Origin: Streptomyces shenzhenensis
GTDB taxonomy: Bacteria; Actinomycetota; Actinomycetes; Streptomycetales; Streptomycetaceae
DNA length: 64,000 bases
Direction: 5' to 3'
Assembly (NCBI RefSeq): GCF_003688995.1
Contig: NZ_PENI01000005.1
Location: 248,001-312,000 of the forward strand
How positions within the stretch are numbered: the first letter of the stretch is position 1; the number at the start of each line of letters is the position of its first letter. The notes below the pieces were generated by a model. It was not told the origin of the DNA. It ran no database searches and saw only the letters and a program-made list of their open reading frames with translations. The position numbers were made by a program, and so were the translations under genes. Shown one piece after another: positions 1-8,304 of the stretch.

Positions 1-1721
1 CCGGCGCCCTCGGCATGGCGGCCGGTCTCGTCTGCCTGCTGCTGGCGATCTCCAAGGGCGCCGACTGGGGCTGGACCGGCGGCACGACCCTGGGCCTGTT
101 CGGCGCCGCGGTCGTGGTGCTGTTCCTGTGGGGCGGGTACGAACTGCGCTCCGCGCAACCGCTGGTGGACCTGCGCGCCACGGCCCGCCGTCAGGTGCTG
201 GTGACCAACCTCGCCTCGGTCGCCTTCGGGTTCTCCATGTTCGCGATGTCCCTGGTGCTTCCGCAGCTGCTGCAACTGCCCGTGGCGACCGGCTACGGCC
301 TGGGCAAGTCGCTGCTGGTCGCCGGACTCGTCATGGCGCCGACCGGCCTGGTCATGATGGCCATGGCGCCGGTGTCCGCGGCCGTCTCCCGGGCACGGGG
401 GCCCAAGGTGACCCTCATGTGCGGCGCCGTGATCGTGGCCGTCGGCTACGGCCTCACCATCGTGATGATGGACGCCGTCTGGCAGCTCGTCCTGGGCTCC
501 TGCGTCATCGGTGCCGGCATCGGCTTCGCCTACGGCGCCATGCCCGCGCTCATCATGGGCGCCGTGGACCCCTCCGAGACGGCCGCCGCGAACAGCCTCA
601 ACACCCTGATGCGATCGATCGGCACCTCCACCGCCAGCGCCGTCGCGGGCGTGATCCTGGCACAGCTGACCACCCCCTTCGGCGCCGTCTCCCTGCCCTC
701 CGAGAACGGCTTCAAGGTGGTCATGGCCGTCGGCTCCGGAGCCGCGGTCCTCGCGCTCCTCGTGGCCGCCTTCATCCCGCGCCGCCGCGAGGCCGCGCCC
801 GTGGTGGGACCGGCCACCGTGCAGGCCGCGGCGACCGGTGACGTCCCGCAGCCGCCCGCGCGGCCCGAGCCGGAGGCCGCGCGGACACCGGGTCCGGAAG
901 CCGTGTCCGCGGAGCCGGCGGTGCCCGCGGTGACCGTCGTGTCCGCCGGATCCGCAGAGCGCGGCATCCCGGTGCGCGGACGGGTGCGGGGCGCCGACGG
1001 CGGGCCCGTGGCCGGCGCGGCGGTCACCCTGATCGCGCTCGAAGGACGGCAGCTGGGCCGGGCGGTCGCACGGCCCGACGGGTCGTACGCGCTCACCGCG
1101 CCGGGGGAGGGGACGTACGTCCTGATCGCCTCCGCCGCGGGCTGCCGGCCGCGTGCCACGTCGCTCGTGGTCGGCGCGGTCCCGCCGGCCTACGACATCC
1201 TGCTGAGCGGCGGTGGTGGGCTCACCGGAGTGGTGCGCTCCGCGGACAGCGGGGCGCCGGTCGCGGGCGCGGTCGTCGTCGTGACCGACGTGCGCGGCGA
1301 CGTCCTGGCCACCGAAGGGACCGACACGCTCGGCGAGTTCGGTGTCGCCGACCTGGTGCCCGGAACGGTGACCCTCGCCGTCAGCTCGCCCAAGCACCGC
1401 CCGCTCGCGCTCCCCGTCGACATGGCCGGGACCGGCGTCACCCGTGTGGAGATCGAACTGCGGCCCGGGGCGTACGTACGCGGCACGGTACGCGGCGCCG
1501 GAGCCCCGCTGAGCGACGCCCGGGTGACCCTGGTGGACGCCGCGGGCAATGTCGTCGCCACGACCACGACCGGCATCGACGGGGCGTACGCCTTCTCCGA
1601 CCTGGACACCGGCCCGTACTCGGTCATCGCGACCGGCTACCCGCCCCGGGCCACCGGGGTGCGCGTCGACGGGGACGACATCGAGAACCACGACATCGAA
1701 CTCACCTACCCCGGAGTCTAG
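1..1721 (+). CDS. MFS drug-efflux transporter (DHA2/EmrB-QacA type), 5'-truncated, with C-terminal carboxypeptidase-regulatory-like repeats
   Basis: The gene enters from the left edge, so its N-terminal half is missing. The visible 570 or so residues begin with about eight hydrophobic helices (roughly residues 1-255), matching the second half of a 14-helix proton-driven multidrug exporter. After an Ala/Pro-rich linker (about 258-312) come three tandem beta-sandwich units (about 316-387, 398-470 and 486-546). Each has the G-x-V-x-G-A-x-V-T-L pattern, a D-G-x-Y/F segment and a closing hydrophobic strand, which is the carboxypeptidase regulatory-like fold. Plain DHA2 transporters lack these units. 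The tail should be cytoplasmic if the usual topology holds. Substrate is unknown. Confidence 0.85.
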   Translation, partial: GALGMAAGLVCLLLAISKGADWGWTGGTTLGLFGAAVVVLFLWGGYELRSAQPLVDLRATARRQVLVTNLASVAFGFSMFAMSLVLPQLLQLPVATGYGLGKSLLVAGLVMAPTGLVMMAMAPVSAAVSRARGPKVTLMCGAVIVAVGYGLTIVMMDAVWQLVLGSCVIGAGIGFAYGAMPALIMGAVDPSETAAANSLNTLMRSIGTSTASAVAGVILAQLTTPFGAVSLPSENGFKVVMAVGSGAAVLALLVAAFIPRRREAAPVVGPATVQAAATGDVPQPPARPEPEAARTPGPEAVSAEPAVPAVTVVSAGSAERGIPVRGRVRGADGGPVAGAAVTLIALEGRQLGRAVARPDGSYALTAPGEGTYVLIASAAGCRPRATSLVVGAVPPAYDILLSGGGGLTGVVRSADSGAPVAGAVVVVTDVRGDVLATEGTDTLGEFGVADLVPGTVTLAVSSPKHRPLALPVDMAGTGVTRVEIELRPGAYVRGTVRGAGAPLSDARVTLVDAAGNVVATTTTGIDGAYAFSDLDTGPYSVIATGYPPRATGVRVDGDDIENHDIELTYPGV

Positions 1722-1770
1722 TTCGCCGCATCCCACCGGTCCGGCGGCAGGCGGGGCGGCCGGAAGGGGA

Positions 1771-1800
1771 CTGACAGATCGTCCTCCGGGTGCTTATGAT
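1771..1800 (+). promoter_or_regulatory. HrdB-type promoter for the 516-codon-frame gene
   Basis: CTGACA (1771-1776) and TATGAT (1795-1800) are separated by 18 bp, close to the TTGACA/TAnnnT consensus of the principal Streptomyces sigma factor. It lies 64 bp before the likely start of the next gene and gives the following three-gene set its own promoter. Confidence 0.6.
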
Positions 1801-1863
1801 GCCGGAGATGATGAATCTTTCCTCGTACGGATTGGGGGAATCGTCCGCGCAAGGTGAGTGCTG

Positions 1864-3408
1864 ATGGCACATCACACCGCGAACGAGACTCCGCCCCGCC
1901 TGTTGATGTGGCAGCGCGTACGTGCGTACGCCGTGCCACCGTCCATGATCGAGACCGCGACCGTACGGCGTGCGGTCGGTGACTGGGCGGGGGCCTGCGC
2001 CGCCGCCCGGATCGACGTCGATCTCGATCTGCGCGCCGTGCGCGACCGCCACGGCACCGAACTCGTCAGCCGCCTGCGTGCGGATCTGCGCCGGCTGGCG
2101 CCTGATCTGCTGCGCTGGCACCTGCCCCGGATCGCCCCCGACGGGCTGCTCCGTCCCGGCCTGACCATCTCCCTGGCCCGCTACCGGAGTTCCGGCGGTA
2201 CGCCGCCGCACCTGGTGGTGCGGACGCCGCCGGCCTGGGCGGACGCCGGGCAGCGGATCTCCCTGGCCCTGTGGGAGGGGCCGGGGAACGGCGCCCCAAG
2301 GCGCCATGCGCACCCGCACCCGCATCCCGACCGGCGTTTCCGGCTCGACCTGCACCGGCATCTCTGGGACGCCGGGCGGAGCGGCGAGTTGGCGCGACGG
2401 TGCGGTGCGGGCGGGACACCGTCCACGGCACCGCCCGTACCCGGCCCGCCGGTCCTGCCGGATCGGCCCGACCGGCTCAGCGTTCTCGATTCCCCGTGGG
2501 CGGTGGGACGTTGGGCCGCCGAGGCGGAGGTGCTGCTGCGGGCCGAGGGGCGCCCTCGCGGGGCCTTCACCGTGCGGCTCGGCGCGCGCAGCCGTGCCGT
2601 GCTCGAACTCGTCGCCCCCGACGACAGCCACGCCCCGACGTGCCGGCCGCTGCGGGAGGCGCTGCCGCCGCAGGAGGTCGCGGCGCTTCCGGTGCTGCCG
2701 GAGGCCGCGGCTCGGCTCCTTCCCGATCTGGAGCTGCTGCGGGCGGGGCTGGTCGCGGCCGAGCGGCTGCATCCGCTCGTCGCCGCGGCACTCGCGGCGC
2801 CCGGCCCGGCACCGGCACCGGCACCGGCACCGGCAGCGGCAGGCTCGGCGCCGGCGTCCGTTCCGGCACCGCCGGCCGGCCCCGCCCCCGGACCCGGCGA
2901 TCCGCACCGGGTGCCGTGCCGGGGCGAGATCCACCGGATCGCGCTGCGGGACGGAGCGCTGACGGCGGTCGACCACGACCCGGCCCAACTGCGCCGGGAG
3001 GAACTGCTGGTGGCGCTCGGCGGACCGGCGCTGCCGTGCCTGCGGGCGATCGACGCGGTGCACCGCAGCCCGGCAGCACTGCCCGCGGTCCGGGAGCGGC
3101 TCGGCCACGGCGATGTCGCCGGGGCGCTGGCCGTGGTCGAGGGCCTGCTCGGTCCCCGTGCGGTCCTGCGTGACGGGCCGCTCAGGGAGGAACTGGAGTC
3201 GGCCGCGGACCGCCGCATCGACCACGGGCTCTTCCGCTCGGGACTGGCCGCCGTGCACCCCGCCGCCGATGCGACCGCGGGCGGCAACACCCCGGGCGAG
3301 GGGCAGGCGGAGGCGGGCCACCGTCCCCGGCTCGACCGTCGTACGCCACCCGCCGTGCGCCGCAAGCGGAGCAGCCGGGCCCGGCCCCGCACCGGCCTGA
3401 CCAGCTGA
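1864..3408 (+). CDS. Conserved hypothetical protein next to a MoxR/VWA gene pair
   Basis: This protein of about 514 residues has no domain I can name. It is soluble, rich in Arg, Ala and Pro, with a charged N-terminal half, an Ala-Pro repeat linker (encoded near 2800-2890, including a run of alternating A-P) and a basic C-terminus ending in RKRSSRARPRTG. ATG 1864 is preferred because AAGG (1851-1854) is correctly spaced for it; GTG 1858 would be only 3 nt from that site. Its position just before a MoxR ATPase gene and a VWA/HExxH gene on the same strand suggests it is their partner or substrate, but that is inference only. Confidence 0.75.
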   Translation: MAHHTANETPPRLLMWQRVRAYAVPPSMIETATVRRAVGDWAGACAAARIDVDLDLRAVRDRHGTELVSRLRADLRRLAPDLLRWHLPRIAPDGLLRPGLTISLARYRSSGGTPPHLVVRTPPAWADAGQRISLALWEGPGNGAPRRHAHPHPHPDRRFRLDLHRHLWDAGRSGELARRCGAGGTPSTAPPVPGPPVLPDRPDRLSVLDSPWAVGRWAAEAEVLLRAEGRPRGAFTVRLGARSRAVLELVAPDDSHAPTCRPLREALPPQEVAALPVLPEAAARLLPDLELLRAGLVAAERLHPLVAAALAAPGPAPAPAPAPAAAGSAPASVPAPPAGPAPGPGDPHRVPCRGEIHRIALRDGALTAVDHDPAQLRREELLVALGGPALPCLRAIDAVHRSPAALPAVRERLGHGDVAGALAVVEGLLGPRAVLRDGPLREELESAADRRIDHGLFRSGLAAVHPAADATAGGNTPGEGQAEAGHRPRLDRRTPPAVRRKRSSRARPRTGLTS

Positions 3409-3441
3409 CCGGCCGCCCGGCCGAAGTCCCTTTCCCATGCA

Positions 3442-3504
3442 GCGCGTTCAGCGCGCACACCGACCGCGCGTTCAGCGCCGTACACCTCACTGCGCGTTCA
3501 GCGC
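3442..3504 (+). repeat. Three direct repeats of GCGCGTTCAGCGC before the MoxR gene
   Basis: The 13-mer GCGCGTTCAGCGC occurs at 3442-3454, 3466-3478 and 3492-3504, spaced 24 and 26 bp apart; the last two copies share a longer match running into CGTACACC. The array fills the gap between the unknown protein gene and the moxR gene and lies 60-120 bp before the latter's start, so it could bind a regulator or be a tandem duplication. Confidence 0.6.
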
Positions 3505-3566
3505 CGTACACCCCAGACGTCAGGGACGGCACGTTCCGCTCCCCCGATCCTTCCCAGGTGATGCCC

Positions 3567-4850
3567 ATGACTTCCAGCGCCCTCCTGCCCGACCCGGCCG
3601 CCCCCGCCGACGTATCCGGAGCGGACACCCGACTCGGCCTCGCCGACGACCTGTTGACCCTCCTGCGGACGACCACCACCGAGCCGCGCCCCGACGAGCA
3701 GCTCGACGCGCTCACCCTGGCCGTCTCGGCCGACCTGCCCGTGCTGCTCCGGGGCGAGCCGGGCATCGGCAAGACCGCGGCCCTGACACAGCTCGCCGCC
3801 TCCCTCGGCCTGCCGCTGACGACCGTGATCGCCAGCGTCCACGAGCCGTCCGACTTCTCCGGGCTGCCCATCGTGGGCGACGACCCGGCGGCGCAGGGGG
3901 TGCCGATGGCGCCGCCGCAGTGGGCCGTCGAACTGGTACGGGCCGGGCGGGGGCTGCTCTTCCTGGACGAACTCTCCACCGCCACCCCGGCCGTCCAGGC
4001 CGCGCTGCTCCGCGTCGTCCTGGAGCGCAGGGTGGGCGCGCTGCGGCTGCCGCCGGGAGTGCGGATCGTGGCCGCCGCGAATCCGCCCGCGTCGGCGGCG
4101 GACGGCTGGGAGCTGAGCCCCCCGCTGGCCAACCGGTTCGTGCACCTGAACTGGGTGCACGACCGGGAGGTGGTGGTGCGCGGGCTCGGCGGGGTCTGGC
4201 CCCGGGCTCAGCTGCCCCGGCTGGCGCCGGAGCGGCTGCCGGAGGCGGTGGCCTTCGCCCGGCACGCGGTCTGCGGCTTCCTTGCGGCCCGGCCGACGCT
4301 GATCCACCGGCTGCCGAGCACCGAGGCGCGGCGCGGCGGTGCCTGGCCCTCGCCCCGCAGCTGGGAGGCCGCGCTGACCCTGCTGGCCTTCGGCACGGCG
4401 GCGGCCGTCTCCCGGGAAGTGCTGGCCCTGCTGGTGCGCGGCGCGGTGGGGGACGGGCCCGGACTCGAACTCCTCGCCCATCTGGACCGGATGGAGCTGC
4501 CGGACCCGGAGTCGCTGCTGGCCGATCCGGCCGCCGCCGAACTGCCGGTGCGGGGCGATCTGCGGCAGGCGGCGCTCGATGCGGTGGTGGCCGCCGTCGG
4601 CGCGCGGCCGGAACGGGCGCGGTGGGAGGCGGGCTGGGCGGTGCTGGTCCGGGCGCTGCAGACCGGCGCCCCGGACCTGCTGGTCGCCCCGGCGACGGCG
4701 CTGGCCGCGCTGCGGCGCGACGACTGGGAGGTGCCGGAGGCGGTGGACCGGCTGGCAGGGGTGGTCGGTCTCGCCCGCCGGGCGGACCGCTCGGTGGCCC
4801 GGGTCGCGGCGTCGGCCGGCGCCAGGAGCGCCGCGCAGGTACGGCGATGA
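3567..4850 (+). CDS. MoxR-family AAA+ ATPase
   Basis: A protein of 427 residues with a Walker A motif GEPGIGKT (residues 63-70), a Walker B segment LLFLDEL near residue 132, and a sensor-1-like segment RIVAAANPP. The ATPase core covers about residues 45-260; the rest is a helical lid. MoxR ATPases act as chaperones that load cofactors or remodel partners carrying VWA domains. Here the VWA partner gene follows with an ATGA overlap, so the two are translationally coupled. ATG 3567 is chosen because AGG (3556-3558) sits 8 nt before it and earlier in-frame codons give no better start. Confidence 0.88.
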   Translation: MTSSALLPDPAAPADVSGADTRLGLADDLLTLLRTTTTEPRPDEQLDALTLAVSADLPVLLRGEPGIGKTAALTQLAASLGLPLTTVIASVHEPSDFSGLPIVGDDPAAQGVPMAPPQWAVELVRAGRGLLFLDELSTATPAVQAALLRVVLERRVGALRLPPGVRIVAAANPPASAADGWELSPPLANRFVHLNWVHDREVVVRGLGGVWPRAQLPRLAPERLPEAVAFARHAVCGFLAARPTLIHRLPSTEARRGGAWPSPRSWEAALTLLAFGTAAAVSREVLALLVRGAVGDGPGLELLAHLDRMELPDPESLLADPAAAELPVRGDLRQAALDAVVAAVGARPERARWEAGWAVLVRALQTGAPDLLVAPATALAALRRDDWEVPEAVDRLAGVVGLARRADRSVARVAASAGARSAAQVRR

Positions 4851-6229
4851 CGGGGGCCGCGCGGCGCCCGGGGCCGCACCCGTTGCCGAGACCGATGCCC
4901 CGGCCCGCGCCGCCGCGCCCGGTGCGGGCCACCGTGCCGAGCCCGCCGGCCGGTCCGGGCGACCACCCCGGACTGCCGCTGGACAGGGAGAAGCTGCTGG
5001 CCGCCCGGCTGCACGCGGTGCGGGTCCGCCCCTACCTGGCCGACGCCCTCTTCGCGCTGCACGTGGTGGAGGACCGGTCGGTGCCGACGATGGCGGTGGA
5101 CGCGCACTGGCGCTGCTACGTCTCCCCGGGCTTCGTGGCCCGCACCCCGGTGGCGGAGCTGGCGGGCGTCTGGGTGCACGAGGTCTCCCATCTGCTGCGG
5201 GACCACCACGGGCGGAGCGAGCGGTATGCGCGGGAGCACGAGGCGTGCGGGCCGGGCGGGCGAAGCGAGACGGGGGAGCGCCCGGCCGAAGGCTGGGCGA
5301 GGCTGCGGCGGAACATCGCCGCCGACTTCGAGATCAACGACGACATCTACGGCGACGGTCTGCCGATGCCCGCCGGGGCGGTGCTGCCGTCGCTGCTGCG
5401 GCTGCCCGACGGGCTGCTGATGGAGGAGTACCTGCGGACGGCGTCGATGTCCGGGCTCACCGCGGACCTGGCCTGGCTGGACTGCGGCAGCGGTGCCGAC
5501 GGGCTGCACCGGCCGTGGGAGCTGGGGCCCGCCGGGGCACACGGGCTGACCGCGCGGCAGCGGGACGCGGTCCGCTTCCGGGTCGCGGAGGGGATCAAGG
5601 GCCGGCCGGGCGACGCGCCCGAGGGGTGGCGCCGGTGGGCGGACGAGGCGTTCCATCCGCCGCAGCCGTGGCGGCAGTTGCTGGGGGCAGCGGTCCGCTC
5701 GGCGGCGGGTGCGCCGGGGGTGGGCGAGGACCACAGCTACCGGCGCCCGTCCCGGCGCTCGGCCGGTGTCCCCGGGGTGCTGCTGCCGAGCCTGCGCCGT
5801 ACGCCGCCCCGGGTCTGCGTCGTGATCGACACCTCCGGGTCGGTGAGCGACGCCGAACTGGGCAGCGCGCTGCTGGAGGTGGCGGCGATCTCGCGGGCGG
5901 TGGGCGGGCGGCGCGACCTGGTCTCGGTGATCTCCTGCGACGCGGCGGCCGGGGTCGCCGTCCCGCTGTGCCGCGCCGAGAGCATCGCGCTGGTCGGCGG
6001 CGGGGGAACCGATCTGCGCTCCGGGTTCGCGCGGGCGCTGCGCTCCCGGCCCCGCCCGGACGTGATCGTCGCCCTGACGGACGGCCAGACGCCGTGGCCC
6101 TCCGCGCAGCCGCCCTGCCGTACCGTCGTGGGTCTCTTCCCCCGTCCCGCCCGCGCCGCGGACGAGGAGGATCCCGACTACGTCCCGGACACCCCGCCGC
6201 CCTGGGCACGTGTCGTCACCATCGGCTGA
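4847..6229 (+). CDS. VWA-domain protein with N-terminal HExxH metallopeptidase-like domain (DUF2201 type)
   Basis: A protein of 460 residues. After a Pro-rich start, residues 45-320 form a putative zinc-metallopeptidase-like domain with H-E-V-S-H at 111-115. Residues about 322-430 form a VWA domain with the MIDAS motif D328-T-S-G-S. This two-domain layout fits the DUF2201/VWA-like family, which is found beside MoxR ATPases. The start ATG overlaps the TGA of the ATPase gene. Whether the HExxH site is active cannot be told from sequence. A proteolytic or metal-insertion role driven by the ATPase is plausible. Confidence 0.82.
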   Translation: MTGAARRPGPHPLPRPMPRPAPPRPVRATVPSPPAGPGDHPGLPLDREKLLAARLHAVRVRPYLADALFALHVVEDRSVPTMAVDAHWRCYVSPGFVARTPVAELAGVWVHEVSHLLRDHHGRSERYAREHEACGPGGRSETGERPAEGWARLRRNIAADFEINDDIYGDGLPMPAGAVLPSLLRLPDGLLMEEYLRTASMSGLTADLAWLDCGSGADGLHRPWELGPAGAHGLTARQRDAVRFRVAEGIKGRPGDAPEGWRRWADEAFHPPQPWRQLLGAAVRSAAGAPGVGEDHSYRRPSRRSAGVPGVLLPSLRRTPPRVCVVIDTSGSVSDAELGSALLEVAAISRAVGGRRDLVSVISCDAAAGVAVPLCRAESIALVGGGGTDLRSGFARALRSRPRPDVIVALTDGQTPWPSAQPPCRTVVGLFPRPARAADEEDPDYVPDTPPPWARVVTIG

Positions 6230-6244
6230 GCCCGCGGTGGCTGG

Positions 6245-6285
6245 GCTGCGCCCCGAAGGGGCACGGGGAACTGCGCGAGCGTCGG
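6245..6285 (+). repeat. Dispersed Streptomyces intergenic hairpin repeat, single copy
   Basis: GCGCCCCGAAGGGGCACGGGG followed by AACTGCGCGA is a degenerate copy of the repeat core also found at 23197-23626, 28641-28678 and 37584-37623. The CCCC/GGGG arms form a short hairpin. It lies between the VWA gene and the tetR gene. Confidence 0.65.
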
Positions 6286-6297
6286 CACCAGGGGTAT

Positions 6298-6307
6298 ACC
6301 GATCGGT
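6298..6307. promoter_or_regulatory. Putative TetR operator ACCGATCGGT
   Basis: A perfect 10-bp palindrome, flanked as TAT-ACCGATCGGT-TTT, sits 34 bp before the start of the downstream TetR-family gene. The TATACCGATCGG type of sequence resembles known TetR-family operators, so autoregulation is likely. Confidence 0.5.
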
Positions 6308-6340
6308 TTTCCCGTGGGTGTGGCGCGGTAACCTCGCCGT

Positions 6341-6916
6341 ATGGCCACCCCAGAGAAGGCGTCCCCGCGAGACCGGCTGCTCGACGCGGCGGCCGGGCTC
6401 TTCTACCGCGACGGCGTGTCCATCGGCGTGGAGGCGCTGTGCCGGACGGCCGGTGTCTCCAAGCGCTCGATGTACCAGCTCTTCGACGGCAAGGACGAGG
6501 TGCTTGCCGCGAGCCTGGAGCGGCGGATCCCGTGGTACGAGGCCCAGCTCAGGCCCGCCGAACCGGAGGCCATGTCGCCCCGCCGGCAGATCCTGTACGT
6601 CTTCGAGCGGCTCGCCGAGCGCTCCGGCGACCCCGGCTACCGCGGCTGCCCGTATCTCGCCGTCCTGGTGGAGCTGAAGGACCCCGAGCACCCGGCGAGC
6701 GCGGTCGCGCGTGGCGTCAAGGAGCGCCTGGCGGCGGACTTCCGGGCGCTGGCCGAGCAGGGCGGCGCCCGCGACCCGGACCTCCTGGCCCGCCAGCTGA
6801 TGCTGGTCTTCGACGGGGCCAGCGCCCGCGCCGGCGCCCGTGTGGAGCGGCTGGACGACGGACTCGCCACGGCGACGGTGACCGCGCTCCTGGACGCGGC
6901 CGGTATGCGGACGTGA
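6341..6916 (+). CDS. TetR/AcrR-family transcriptional regulator
   Basis: A protein of 191 residues. The N-terminal 55 residues carry the TetR helix-turn-helix, with the recognition region VEALCRTAGVSKRSMYQLF near residues 30-48. The C-terminal ligand domain contains a G-C-P-Y-L-A motif seen in a TetR subgroup that controls oxidoreductase or efflux genes. A palindrome 34 bp upstream suggests self-control. No target gene is obvious: the neighbours are the VWA set behind it and a convergent ABC permease. Confidence 0.88.
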   Translation: MATPEKASPRDRLLDAAAGLFYRDGVSIGVEALCRTAGVSKRSMYQLFDGKDEVLAASLERRIPWYEAQLRPAEPEAMSPRRQILYVFERLAERSGDPGYRGCPYLAVLVELKDPEHPASAVARGVKERLAADFRALAEQGGARDPDLLARQLMLVFDGASARAGARVERLDDGLATATVTALLDAAGMRT

Positions 6917-6944
6917 CAGAGGTGGGTCCCTGACCGGCGCGCAC

Positions 6945-6974
6945 GACGGGGGCCCGCCGCAGCGGGCCCCCGTC
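6945..6974. terminator. Bidirectional hairpin terminator
   Basis: A perfect 13-bp stem GACGGGGGCCCGC / GCGGGCCCCCGTC with a 4-nt loop lies between the convergent tetR and ABC permease genes and can serve both strands. Confidence 0.85.
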
Positions 6975-6990
6975 CTGTCATCGGAACCGG

Positions 6991-8301
6991 TCACACCGCC
7001 GCGGCCACCGCCCCGATCGCCGGGGTCCGCAGCACCCGGCGTGCCGTGCCCAGGCTCGTCCCCAGCGTCACCGCCGCGGCCACCGCGCACACCGCGAGCC
7101 AGATGCCGAGGGCCTGCCCCGGCAGCGTGCCGTCGGTGCGGACCATCGTGAACGGGACGATCCCGGCGAGCGCGGCCACCGTGCCGAGCAGCACCCCCAC
7201 CACCGTGAGCACCGCGGACTCGACGCCCACCGTGCCCAGCACCTGGCCCGGGGTGGCGCCCGCCAGCCGCTGCCTGCCGAACTCGGAACCGCGGTAAGTC
7301 GTCGCCGCGTACAGCGAGTTGACCAGCATGACGCAGACGAACACCGCGATGACGCCGACGACCGTCAGATTCAGCGTCTCCAGGTTCTTCGCTTCGACCG
7401 ACTTCCGCAGCCCCGAGGCCGCGACGGCGTCGGACTCCACCGACTGCATGGTCACCGTCGCCGCGCTGATGGCGGTGAACAGGACCAGCGACATCAGGAT
7501 CCCGGACAGCTCGTCCACCCGGCGGCGCAGATTGCGCACCGCCAGCCAGCCGCTCGCCCCGCCCAGCGGCAGCGCGCCGAGCAGCCGGCCGAGCAGCCGC
7601 GGCGCCAGCAGTGCGCATCCCACCGACAGCAGGATCGCCCCGTACGCAGGCGCGGCCATCAGCGCCGAGTCCGTCGCCGAGAACGCGTACGTGCTCGCCG
7701 CCGACAGCGCACCGGCGACCAGCGCGCCGTACGCGAGGACGGTCCGCCCCCGGCCGCGCCGCACGTCCCGGCGCGTCGCCCGGCGCACGGCGAGGAACGC
7801 GGCGCCCGCCGACGCGAGCAGCGTGACCCCGATCCCGGACAGCAGCGCGACCGGGCCGAAGGCGGGTGCCACGGAGCGGGCCACCTGGCCGCTGTCCCGG
7901 AACGCGCCGAGCAGCGCCCGCCCGCCGAGCACCGCAGGACCGAGCGCCAGGACCGTGCCCACCAGGGCCACGACGACGGCCTCGCCCACGACCATCCGCT
8001 TGATCTGCCCGGGCGTCGCCCCGGAGCAGCGCAGCAACTCCAACTCGGCCGACCGCTGCCGCACGTTCACGGTCAGCGTGGAGGCGACCGCGAAGAAGAC
8101 CAGCAGGGTGCCGTAGCCGCCGACGACGCTCGCCGTGGTGGTCAGCGTCTCCGTGCTCACGTCGTCGACGCCGGGCTGCCCGGCCGTGTCGTGCAGCGAG
8201 TTGAAGGCCATGACGAGCGCCGCGCCGAGGAAGGCGGACAGCAGCGTCGCGAGAAAGCGTCCGGGACGTGTACGGATCGACCGCAGAGCCAGTACGAGCA
8301 T
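6991..8301 (-). CDS. FtsX-like ABC transporter permease
   Basis: A protein of 436 residues with an N-terminal membrane helix, an extracellular region, then several helix blocks; the segment around VNVRQRSAELELLRCSGATPGQI is the FtsX/MacB permease signature and a related G-A-T-P-G-Q motif recurs near residue 350, so two FtsX domains are present. Such permeases work with a LolD/MacB-type ATPase in lipoprotein, peptide or drug export. The ATPase gene lies directly upstream, 3 nt away, so the two form an operon. Confidence 0.87.
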   Translation of the reverse strand: MLVLALRSIRTRPGRFLATLLSAFLGAALVMAFNSLHDTAGQPGVDDVSTETLTTTASVVGGYGTLLVFFAVASTLTVNVRQRSAELELLRCSGATPGQIKRMVVGEAVVVALVGTVLALGPAVLGGRALLGAFRDSGQVARSVAPAFGPVALLSGIGVTLLASAGAAFLAVRRATRRDVRRGRGRTVLAYGALVAGALSAASTYAFSATDSALMAAPAYGAILLSVGCALLAPRLLGRLLGALPLGGASGWLAVRNLRRRVDELSGILMSLVLFTAISAATVTMQSVESDAVAASGLRKSVEAKNLETLNLTVVGVIAVFVCVMLVNSLYAATTYRGSEFGRQRLAGATPGQVLGTVGVESAVLTVVGVLLGTVAALAGIVPFTMVRTDGTLPGQALGIWLAVCAVAAAVTLGTSLGTARRVLRTPAIGAVAAAV

Positions 8302-8304
8302 CGC

